A stretch of 5,003 bases of DNA from Candidatus Aenigmatarchaeota archaeon (GCA_017608955.1 JAFCEW010000029.1:1-5003); one strand, 5' to 3'. Positions 1-4,076 are shown, numbered from the stretch's first letter. Translations and numbers: made by a program. Notes: a model not told the origin generated them from the sequence alone.

Positions 1-2
1 TA

Positions 3-59
3 TTATTTAGAAAAATAGAAGACCAGGAAATAGAAATACAATTAAAAAAACTTAAATAA
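3..59 (+). CDS. metG: C-terminal end of methionyl-tRNA synthetase catalytic chain (partial)
   Basis: Only the last 18 codons and the TAA stop are in the window; the gene starts to the left. The visible peptide, LFRKIEDQEIEIQLKKLK, has the form of the C-terminal tail of class I methionyl-tRNA synthetases (LF-x-RIE-x-x-EIE-like, then a charged helix). The next gene, 30 bp downstream on the same strand, is a stand-alone MetRS beta/tRNA-binding subunit. That fits a split synthetase with catalytic chain first and tRNA-binding chain second. The enzyme charges tRNA-Met in the cytoplasm using ATP. The identification rests on a short peptide plus context, so it is tentative. The other two forward frames hit stops within the first 20 bases. 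Confidence 0.6.
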   Translation, partial: LFRKIEDQEIEIQLKKLK

Positions 60-80
60 TTGTAATATTTAGATAAAATA

Positions 81-84
81 GGAG
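81..84 (+). promoter_or_regulatory. Shine-Dalgarno site of MetRS beta gene
   Basis: GGAG lies 5 nt before the ATG at position 90, and the local sequence GGAGATAAT resembles the archaeal GGAGGTGAT consensus. It supports the ATG at 90 over the in-frame ATG at 123, which has no such site. The presence of an SD and the 30-bp gap suggest co-transcription with the gene to the left. Confidence 0.7.
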
Positions 85-89
85 ATAAT

Positions 90-410
90 ATGGTAAGTTT
101 TAAAGAATTTAAAAATATTAAAATGAGAGTTGGAATAGTTGAAAGAGTAGAAGATATACCAGAGTCTGACAATTTATTAAAACTGCAAGTAGATATTGGT
201 GGAGAGAAAAAACAAGCTGTTGCTGGATTAAAAAAATATTATAAACCAGAAGAAATACAAGGAAAAAAATTTGTTTTCGTAACAAATTTAGATCCTGCAA
301 TATTAATGGGAGAAAAATCAGAAGTAATGATATTAGCAGCAGTTAAAGGTGGAAAAGTTGTATTGGTTAGACCAGATAAAGACATTGATGTAGGAGCTAG
401 CGTAGAATAA
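90..410 (+). CDS. metG (beta subunit): Methionyl-tRNA synthetase beta subunit / tRNA-binding OB-fold protein
   Basis: This 106-residue protein consists of a single EMAPII/Trbp111-type tRNA-binding OB fold. Seen in the sequence: the opening strand MRVGIVERVEDIPESDNLLK (residues 12-31, compare RVG-I-ve-hP-aDkLyk), then VDIGGEKKQAVAGL, the YYKPEEIQGKK segment, and the VTNLDPAILMGEKSEVMILAA core typical of the family. Its length is that of free-standing MetRS beta subunits. In this family the domain binds the outside corner of tRNA and raises the affinity of the synthetase catalytic chain, either as a homodimer or as an attached subunit. The gene directly behind the putative MetRS catalytic-chain end strongly suggests that role here. 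It has an SD-led start at 90. It converges on the next gene with only 9 bp between the two stop codons. Confidence 0.9.
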   Translation: MVSFKEFKNIKMRVGIVERVEDIPESDNLLKLQVDIGGEKKQAVAGLKKYYKPEEIQGKKFVFVTNLDPAILMGEKSEVMILAAVKGGKVVLVRPDKDIDVGASVE

Positions 411-428
411 AATATTTTATTATTTTTT
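411..428 (+). terminator. T-rich transcription end after MetRS beta gene
   Basis: Directly after the TAA at 408-410 the + strand reads AATATTTTATTATTTTTT, with a T4 run and then a T6 run. Archaeal RNA polymerase stops at such T-runs without needing a hairpin. The T6 run lies inside the 3' end of the convergent gene, so transcripts would overlap slightly. This is a sequence-pattern call only. Confidence 0.35.
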
Positions 429-1007
429 GCCTTTAATGATATCTTCTATTTTACAATGATATCTATATGTTTTAACTATATTTTTCATTCTTATATCTGG
501 ATTAAAACTATTCAATAGAATTTCAAGATCATTAAAATCATATTTTTTAGTTTTTATAGTTTTTTGATATTTTTTCATCAAATCCTCGAATTTATCTCCT
601 ATTGATTGCAAAGCTTTTGATGCACCTTTTATTATTTTAATGCTACTGATTTTATAATCTAAATAAGATATTTCTGGAGTAATTCTCAGCCAATAATATG
701 ATTTTAGATATTTTGAATAAGATTTTCTTAAAAGGAAAACTCTCCAAGCTTTCTTTTTTTTAGAGAGTAGTACAGTCATGGGGTCTTTTGCTACTCCAAG
801 ACCATGCTTTGGATATTTTTCATTCTTCCCATGTCCGGTGATACAAAAGACATAATCATTAACAAAAGTTCCTATTGGAATGTTAGGAAATTTACCACCT
901 AAATATAAAATATCAAAATCATATGGAAGAATATACCAAGTAGACAGGCTTTTCCTGTTTTTATAAAGATTATTTATAAAATTTTCAAATTTATTTTCCT
1001 CAGACAT
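420..1007 (-). CDS. Hypothetical protein, about 195 aa, no recognised domain
   Basis: I do not recognise this protein. It is lysine-rich and soluble-looking, with no signal peptide or membrane helix. The N-terminal half has an aromatic and glycine-rich stretch (STWYILPYDFDILYLGG, then GTFVNDYVFCITGHGKNEK) and a PKHGLGVAKDPMTVLLS segment that looks like a folded beta-rich core. The C-terminal half (from about residue 125) is helical and highly charged. I chose the ATG at 1007. A TTG nine bases upstream at 1016 is also in frame (adding three residues), but a TATA-like element at 1030-1036 is centred about 26 nt before the ATG, as expected for a leaderless mRNA, and no Shine-Dalgarno site supports the TTG. 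It is divergent from the CBS gene and convergent with MetRS beta, so context gives no function. Uninterrupted length and ordinary codon use make it a real gene. Confidence 0.75.
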   Translation of the reverse strand: MSEENKFENFINNLYKNRKSLSTWYILPYDFDILYLGGKFPNIPIGTFVNDYVFCITGHGKNEKYPKHGLGVAKDPMTVLLSKKKKAWRVFLLRKSYSKYLKSYYWLRITPEISYLDYKISSIKIIKGASKALQSIGDKFEDLMKKYQKTIKTKKYDFNDLEILLNSFNPDIRMKNIVKTYRYHCKIEDIIKGKK

Positions 1008-1029
1008 ATAACTCAATAAAATCTTTAAA

Positions 1030-1036
1030 CTTAAAT
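1030..1036 (-). promoter_or_regulatory. TATA-like box for the hypothetical gene at 420-1007
   Basis: Minus-strand ATTTAAG is centred about 26 nt upstream of the ATG at 1007, the spacing expected between an archaeal box A and a leaderless start. The background is AT-rich, so the match is weak on sequence alone. The spacing is the main support. Confidence 0.35.
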
Positions 1037-1037
1037 T

Positions 1038-1046
1038 TTTAATATT
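1038..1046 (+). promoter_or_regulatory. TATA-like box for the CBS-domain gene
   Basis: TTTAATATT is centred about 24 nt upstream of the ATG at 1066. There is no Shine-Dalgarno sequence in the intervening bases (CCCTAAAATATCTAT), so a leaderless transcript is the simplest reading. It lies next to the opposite-strand box at 1030-1036, giving back-to-back promoters. Confidence 0.4.
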
Positions 1047-1065
1047 AAAACCCTAAAATATCTAT

Positions 1066-1539
1066 ATGAAAGCAGCAAAAGACATAATGAATAAAAGAGT
1101 TATTTCTTTTTCTCCTAATGATTCTATATTTGATGTTGCTAAGGTATTTGCTAAGAAAAACATATCTGGAGCGCCTGTTATAGAAAAAAATAAAGTAATT
1201 GGAATAATAAGCGCTTCTGATATAATAAGATTTATTGATATAAAATTAGCAAAATTACCAATGATATATGCTCCTGGGATTTCTTGTTTTCTTTTAATGT
1301 TTGTTCAATTAGAAAAAGAAAATATTGATTTCAAAAAAGAATTGAAAAAAATAACAAGAATAAAAATAAGAGATGTAATGACAAAAAGCGTTATTACAAT
1401 AAAACCAAATATTACATTGGTGGAGATAGCGAATATAATAGAAAAAAATGATGTAAATAGACTTCCTGTTATAGATAATAATGGTAAATTAATTGGTATA
1501 GTTACAAGAGCAGATGTTATTAAGGGATTGGTTTCTTAG
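1066..1539 (+). CDS. Tandem CBS-domain protein
   Basis: This 157-residue protein consists of two CBS motifs. CBS1 spans residues 1-60: DIMNKRVISFSPNDSI, then KKNISGAPVIEKNKVIGIIS and the SDIIR helix. CBS2 spans about 99-157: IRDVMTKSVITIKPNITL, then NDVNRLPVIDNNGKLIGIVT and RADVI. Both carry the G-x-P/R-x-PVI turn and the T/S-x-x-D ribose-contact position (Ser49/Asp52 and Thr147/Asp150). CBS pairs bind adenosine nucleotides such as AMP, ATP or SAM and act as energy or metabolite sensors. The residues cannot say which ligand this one binds. Between the repeats is a roughly 38-residue insert with a hydrophobic patch (LPMIYAPGISCFLLMFVQL, residues 64-82), too short and broken for a confident membrane span. 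No effector domain is fused. The next gene (Grx) follows after 34 bp, but may have its own promoter. Confidence 0.9.
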   Translation: MKAAKDIMNKRVISFSPNDSIFDVAKVFAKKNISGAPVIEKNKVIGIISASDIIRFIDIKLAKLPMIYAPGISCFLLMFVQLEKENIDFKKELKKITRIKIRDVMTKSVITIKPNITLVEIANIIEKNDVNRLPVIDNNGKLIGIVTRADVIKGLVS

Positions 1540-1544
1540 AAAAG

Positions 1545-1553
1545 TATTTTAAT
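1545..1553 (+). promoter_or_regulatory. Possible TATA box for the glutaredoxin-like gene
   Basis: TATTTTAAT is centred about 25 nt before the ATG at 1574, and no strong Shine-Dalgarno site is seen (only AAATGAT immediately before the start). This suggests a leaderless mRNA for the Grx/FTR pair, separate from the CBS gene. The support is spacing in AT-rich DNA. Confidence 0.35.
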
Positions 1554-1573
1554 TTCTAATTTTAAGAAATGAT

Positions 1574-1810
1574 ATGAAAAAAGTAAAAGTATATTCTACT
1601 CCAGCATGCCCGTTTTGTAGTATGGTAAAAAGATTTTTAAAAGAACATGGAATAGAATTTGAGGATATAAACGTCCAAGAGGATTTCGAAGCAGCACAAG
1701 AAATGATTAGGATAAGTGGGCAAACAGGAGTTCCAGTAATAGAAATAGACGGAGAAGTTATAATTGGTTTTGACGAACCAAGATTAAAAAAAGTATTGGG
1801 GATAAAATGA
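1574..1810 (+). CDS. Glutaredoxin/NrdH-like thiol-disulfide oxidoreductase
   Basis: A 78-residue, single-domain thioredoxin-fold protein of glutaredoxin size. It opens with VKVYSTPACPFCSMVKRFL: the first strand, the CPFC redox motif (Cys12 and Cys15) and the following helix. It then has the cis-proline loop TGVPVIEIDG (Pro54) and a GFD turn (residues 65-67) before the last helix, as in NrdH and small archaeal glutaredoxin-like proteins. It should reduce protein disulfides in the cytoplasm. Whether it accepts electrons from glutathione cannot be assumed in archaea. Its stop codon overlaps the start of the FTR catalytic-chain homologue (ATGA at 1807-1810), so translational coupling is likely. 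The natural reading is that the FTR-like protein reduces this one. Confidence 0.92.
   Translation: MKKVKVYSTPACPFCSMVKRFLKEHGIEFEDINVQEDFEAAQEMIRISGQTGVPVIEIDGEVIIGFDEPRLKKVLGIK
1798..1803 (+). promoter_or_regulatory. Shine-Dalgarno-like site for FTR-like gene inside grx 3' end
   Basis: GGGGAT lies 3 nt before the ATG at 1807, within the last codons of the Grx gene. Together with the ATGA overlap it supports ribosome re-initiation and near-equal synthesis of the two proteins. Confidence 0.5.
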
Positions 1811-2073
1811 ATAAAGAAGAATTGAGAAAATTATCTGAAAAATATGCAAAATCTAAAGGATTTAAATTAAATCCTAATGAGCAAATAGTTGATGTAATTC
1901 TTGAGGGATTACTAAAAAATGAAAAAGAATACGGCTATAGATATTGTCCTTGTAGGCCTGTAAGTGGAGATTTAGATGAAGATAGGGATAAAATCTGTCC
2001 ATGTAAATGGCATAAAGACGAAATAAAGGAAATGGGACATTGCCATTGCAATTTATTTGTTAAAGGAGATTAG
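1807..2073 (+). CDS. Ferredoxin:thioredoxin reductase catalytic-chain (FTR beta-like) protein
   Basis: An 88-residue protein with the three paired-cysteine motifs of the FTR catalytic chain: CPC (47-49), CPC (64-66) and CHC (79-81). In characterised FTRs, four of these six cysteines bind a [4Fe-4S] cluster and two form the active disulfide next to it. Electrons pass one at a time from ferredoxin through the cluster to a thioredoxin-like partner. By position, Cys49 and Cys81 would be the redox pair and Cys47, 64, 66 and 79 the ligands (inference by alignment with plant and cyanobacterial enzymes). The RPVSGD and KWHKDEIKEMGHCHC context also fits. Spacing is CPC-X14-CPC-X12-CHC, against X16 and X8 in the photosynthetic enzymes. 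No variable (alpha) subunit is seen nearby, as for other non-photosynthetic homologues. The partner is probably the overlapping Grx. Confidence 0.9.
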   Translation: MNKEELRKLSEKYAKSKGFKLNPNEQIVDVILEGLLKNEKEYGYRYCPCRPVSGDLDEDRDKICPCKWHKDEIKEMGHCHCNLFVKGD

Positions 2074-2121
2074 GATTTTACTGTATAAGCATAAAAGACA
2101 TTATCAATATTTTTATAAAAT
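2074..2121. terminator. Convergent intergenic gap with T-runs on both strands
   Basis: This 48-bp gap separates the FTR stop and the PIN-protein stop. The + strand has TTTTT at 2110-2114 and the - strand has short T4 runs at 2120-2117 and 2097-2094. Either may serve as an archaeal-type T-run terminator. No hairpin or further gene is visible. Confidence 0.3.
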
Positions 2122-2694
2122 TTACAAATTTTCTATTATGCTGACTTTTTTATATAATTTTGATTTACTAACAATCTTTTCATTTATATTTTCAACAACT
2201 TTTTTAATTAATTTATCGCGTGTTGCTAATGGATTACCTTTTATATAACAAAATAAAATCAATTCTAAATCCGTAAGACTTAATGTTGAATTATAATATT
2301 TTCTTTCCTTTAAATCTTGGACCAATTTATATTCTATATCATTATAAAATTCAGAAGGTATTTTATTTATATCACAAAACAATAAAGTTTCTTTTCTAAT
2401 TTTCTTTGGTGTCTTTTGTAAATATCTAAAATCTATCTCTTCATCTAGGAATTTTACATTTGGTCGATCAAGATATTTGATTAAATCTTGTTTATTTATA
2501 TTATTTTTTCTTGAAATATAATTTAATTCATTGGTAACTATATCCAATATGAGTATTTCTTTTTTAGGATTTAGGTTTCTTTTGGTTTTAAGTTCATTTA
2601 ATATAGCAGAAGTATCAGCTACAATATAATCTGCTGTATATTCTCTAGCTCTCTCTACATTTTTTAAATCATATACACGAAGATGTTGACACAT
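2122..2694 (-). CDS. PIN-domain protein, probable ribonuclease
   Basis: A 190-residue protein with a PIN-like acidic set in the expected order. Asp27 is in YIVADTSAIL, the first strand with D-T/S-S. Glu56 is in LDIVTNEL. Asp142 is in LSLTDLELIL, the classic S-x-x-D helix. Asp160 is in LATRDKLIKKV, at the T-x-D position. PIN domains cleave RNA with metal ions held by these acids; the family includes VapC toxins and the rRNA-processing enzyme Nob1. The first 22 residues form a short basic extension before the fold. The middle region (about 85-135) is longer and more charged than in typical 130-residue VapC proteins. No antitoxin-like gene adjoins it and there is no Nob1-type zinc ribbon, so I leave it as a PIN-domain protein. 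It lies 71 nt after tRNA-Ser and probably has its own promoter at 2714-2723. Confidence 0.7.
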   Translation of the reverse strand: MCQHLRVYDLKNVERAREYTADYIVADTSAILNELKTKRNLNPKKEILILDIVTNELNYISRKNNINKQDLIKYLDRPNVKFLDEEIDFRYLQKTPKKIRKETLLFCDINKIPSEFYNDIEYKLVQDLKERKYYNSTLSLTDLELILFCYIKGNPLATRDKLIKKVVENINEKIVSKSKLYKKVSIIENL

Positions 2695-2713
2695 AGTTAT
2701 CCCTTATCAGTAG

Positions 2714-2723
2714 TAATATAAAT
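2714..2723 (-). promoter_or_regulatory. TATA box for the PIN-domain gene
   Basis: Minus-strand ATTTATATTA is a good match to archaeal box A. It is preceded by the purine-rich AGAAAA, which could act as the BRE, and is centred about 25 nt before the ATG at 2694. The spacing predicts a leaderless or nearly leaderless mRNA, although an AAGGGAT sequence (2705-2699) also sits before the start and could serve as a Shine-Dalgarno site on a longer transcript. Confidence 0.55.
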
Positions 2724-2750
2724 ATTTTTCTATTCTTCACTTATAGATTC

Positions 2751-2765
2751 AAAAATTGATGAAAA
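2751..2765 (-). terminator. T-rich terminator after tRNA-Ser
   Basis: The minus strand reads TTTTCATCAATTTTT immediately after the tRNA discriminator base: a T4 then a T5 run, as expected for archaeal termination. A separate promoter for the next gene fits transcription ending here. Confidence 0.45.
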
Positions 2766-2872
2766 CGCCGAGGTAGGGATTTGAACCCTAAAGGGCCGAA
2801 GCCCACTGGATTTCTTTCATAGTTATGATTTAGACTCAAGTCCAGCGCATTACCAGATTCTGCCACCTCGGC
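2766..2872 (-). tRNA. tRNA-Ser(UGA) with a 23-nt intron
   Basis: Read on the minus strand, it folds into a full class II tRNA. There is a 7-bp acceptor stem GCCGAGG/CCTCGGC, a D stem GCA/TGC with the GG of the D loop, an anticodon stem CTGGA/TCCAG, a long variable arm GGGC-TTCG-GCCC closed by a UUCG tetraloop, and a T arm TAGGG-TTCAAAT-CCCTA. The anticodon is TGA at 2838-2836 in the loop CT-TGA-G, and the discriminator is G (2766), both as for serine. Leucine tRNAs share the long arm but need a different anticodon and usually A73. The 30-base anticodon loop implies an intron after position 37. CCA is not encoded. The 5' end directly follows the stop codon of the upstream gene, so release of the tRNA probably depends on RNase P cutting a shared transcript. 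Confidence 0.93.
2812..2834 (-). other. Archaeal tRNA intron (after position 37) with relaxed bulge-helix-bulge
   Basis: Removing these 23 bases restores a 7-base anticodon loop. The expected 3' bulge is AAA (2813-2811). The central helix would pair C32-U33-U34 with AAG of the intron, but G35 faces A, so only three of the usual four pairs form. The intron itself can fold as TCAT-AACT-ATGA. Such relaxed motifs are cut by the more permissive archaeal splicing endonucleases. The exact boundaries are inferred. Confidence 0.75.
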
Positions 2873-3070
2873 TTAATCTTCTTTTTTCTTATTATTTTTT
2901 TTCTCAAGCCATTCATTAAATTTTATGTCATCAAGCCATTTTTCCATTTCTTTTACTGCATGTTTTGCTTCCATAGCATATAAGATTAATATAAGTACTG
3001 CTATTCCTGTTCCTAAGGCAATCCACACTTCTATTCTACTAGCAAATCCAAGATCTAACATTATTAACAT
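2873..3070 (-). CDS. Small single-helix membrane protein, function unknown
   Basis: A 65-residue protein of unknown family. One hydrophobic helix (about residues 15-33, WIALGTGIAVLILILYAM) follows a short N-terminus. A 30-residue highly charged tail with KEMEKWLDDIKFNEWLEKK comes next, probably an amphipathic helix on the cytoplasmic side. It ends in a lysine-rich KKNNKKKED. The start could be the ATG at 3070 or the ATG three codons later at 3061. A TATA-like TTAAATA (3091-3085) is about 27 nt before the latter, which would suit a leaderless start there. The gene begins 30 nt after the Trm112-like gene. Its TAA stop abuts the first base of tRNA-Ser with no spacer. The context (ribosome and tRNA genes, DUF106 upstream) does not define a job. 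Confidence 0.65.
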   Translation of the reverse strand: MLIMLDLGFASRIEVWIALGTGIAVLILILYAMEAKHAVKEMEKWLDDIKFNEWLEKKNNKKKED

Positions 3071-3100
3071 TTATTTGTTAATTGTATTTAAGAATATCTA

Positions 3101-3301
3101 TCATAATTTCAGATTATGTTTAAAACCAGCTTTTTCAGCTTTTTCAAGTTTCCATGCATCGTCTATTAGCATATCAGGAACATCATCAAGAATAGGAAAA
3201 GCTAACTTACATTTCTTACAAATAATAAACATTTCTTTCTTTTCTATATTTCCTTTACATTTTGGACATGCTAAAATTTCTAATAATTTTTTATTTATCA
3301 T
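3101..3301 (-). CDS. Trm112-family zinc-binding methyltransferase activator
   Basis: This 66-residue protein starts with the family signature KKLLEILACPKCKG and a second pair ICKKCKLAFPILDDVPDML, giving a four-cysteine zinc site at Cys12, Cys15, Cys28 and Cys31. This is the Trm112/UPF0434 fold. In eukaryotes and archaea, Trm112 proteins bind and stabilise SAM-dependent methyltransferases that modify tRNA, rRNA and translation factors. The length is close to that of other small prokaryotic members, with a short helical tail (DAWKLEKAEKAGF). Its ATG overlaps the Cbf5 stop (ATGA at 3301-3298), and an AAGGAT sequence lies a few bases upstream, so translational coupling is likely. The link to an RNA-modification gene fits a role in ribosome or tRNA maturation. 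Which methyltransferase it serves cannot be told from this window. Confidence 0.88.
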   Translation of the reverse strand: MINKKLLEILACPKCKGNIEKKEMFIICKKCKLAFPILDDVPDMLIDDAWKLEKAEKAGFKHNLKL

Positions 3302-4074
3302 TCTCTTATCCTTAATACTCTATCAATTCTTATAGTTTTATTTTTTGCTATTCCTATTGCTATCAATTTATTTTTATAAAAAATAGCCACTTTTTCATCA
3401 TATTTTGTTTTGTCCTTTTTTAGTATATCATCTTCTTGCAATGGTGCCCCGTGTTTTACTTTTTCTATTGCAGATTTTTTTATATATATTTTTTTTGAAT
3501 TTTTTAGTGCTTTTTCAATTGGAATTATTTTATTTATATTGTCAATTTTTATAGAATCTTTTATAGAAAAATTTCCCACTTTTGTTCTTCTAAGATCCTT
3601 AAGATGTGCACCAATACCTAGTTCTTTTCCAATATCATGTATTAATTTTCGTATATACGTTCCTGATTGAACTTTGGTTCTGAAATATACATTTTTACCA
3701 TCTTTTTTCAGAATTTTAAAAGAATAGATTTTTCTTTTTCTTGGCTTTCTTGCAACTCTTGATTTTACTGGTGGAATTTGCGTAATAGTTCCGATAAATT
3801 TCTGTTTTATTATTTTTCTAAGCTTATCTAATGAAATATCTTTATGCAAATACATGATCCCTTCATATTCTTTATCCATTTCAATAAGAAGTGGCATTGC
3901 TTTAAGTGCTTCATCAAAACATATAATGAGAACTCCTGTATAATTAGAATCTATAGTTCCTGTATGCCCAGCTTTTTTACAGCCAAGAATCTTCTTTACT
4001 CTATTGTCTATTTCATTACAAGTTAGACCAGCAGGTTTATCCAAATTAATTAAACTATATGAGATATTTTTCAT
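3298..4074 (-). CDS. cbf5: Cbf5/TruB-family pseudouridine synthase (archaeal, with PUA domain)
   Basis: A 258-residue protein that converts uridine to pseudouridine. In archaea Cbf5 works on rRNA with H/ACA guide RNAs plus Nop10, Gar1 and L7Ae, and can also make tRNA psi55. Motif I is INLDKPAGLTCNEI (residues 9-22). The catalytic loop is GHTGTIDSNYTGVL with Asp42; the usual TLDP is TIDS here. The KEYEG tyrosine is Tyr70. IPPVKSRVARKPRKRKIY and GTYIRKLIHDIGKELGIGAH then LRRTKVG are classic Cbf5 motifs. A PUA domain follows from about 185 (KKIYIKKSAIEKVKHGAPL ... IAIGIA). It lacks the roughly 35-60 residue N-terminal extension of typical archaeal Cbf5: an in-frame TAA lies five codons before the ATG, so the start cannot move far. 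The gene begins 2 nt after L14e, a conserved archaeal pairing. Confidence 0.93.
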   Translation of the reverse strand: MKNISYSLINLDKPAGLTCNEIDNRVKKILGCKKAGHTGTIDSNYTGVLIICFDEALKAMPLLIEMDKEYEGIMYLHKDISLDKLRKIIKQKFIGTITQIPPVKSRVARKPRKRKIYSFKILKKDGKNVYFRTKVQSGTYIRKLIHDIGKELGIGAHLKDLRRTKVGNFSIKDSIKIDNINKIIPIEKALKNSKKIYIKKSAIEKVKHGAPLQEDDILKKDKTKYDEKVAIFYKNKLIAIGIAKNKTIRIDRVLRIRE

Positions 4075-4076
4075 AA

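Noticed and set aside
118..300. 60-codon open frame on the - strand inside the MetRS beta gene
   Set aside because: It is Leu/Phe/Gln-rich with no family features and lies fully antisense to a well-identified gene.
1008..1016. TTG start at 1016 for the hypothetical gene
   Set aside because: It adds only three residues and has no Shine-Dalgarno site, and the TATA-like box spacing fits the ATG at 1007 better.
2057..2248. 63-codon + strand frame overlapping the FTR end and the PIN gene
   Set aside because: It is a hydrophobic, low-complexity translation antisense to the PIN gene, and begins inside the FTR-like coding sequence without a ribosome-binding site.
2122..2694. VapC toxin of a toxin-antitoxin pair, or Nob1
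   Set aside because: There is no small antitoxin gene on either side (neighbours are a tRNA and a convergent FTR-like gene), and the C-terminal zinc ribbon of Nob1 is absent.
2766..2872. tRNA-Leu, suggested by the long variable arm
   Set aside because: The anticodon triplet in the correct loop position is TGA and the discriminator base is G, both of which indicate serine.
2925..3335. 136-codon + strand frame
   Set aside because: It is Phe/Ser/Ile-rich and is an antisense shadow of two better supported - strand genes, one of them a clear Trm112 protein.
3410..3670. 86-codon + strand frame
   Set aside because: It is antisense to the Cbf5 PUA and core region, which has strong family motifs.
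3844..4026. 60-codon + strand frame
   Set aside because: It is antisense to the Cbf5 catalytic region and has no recognisable features.
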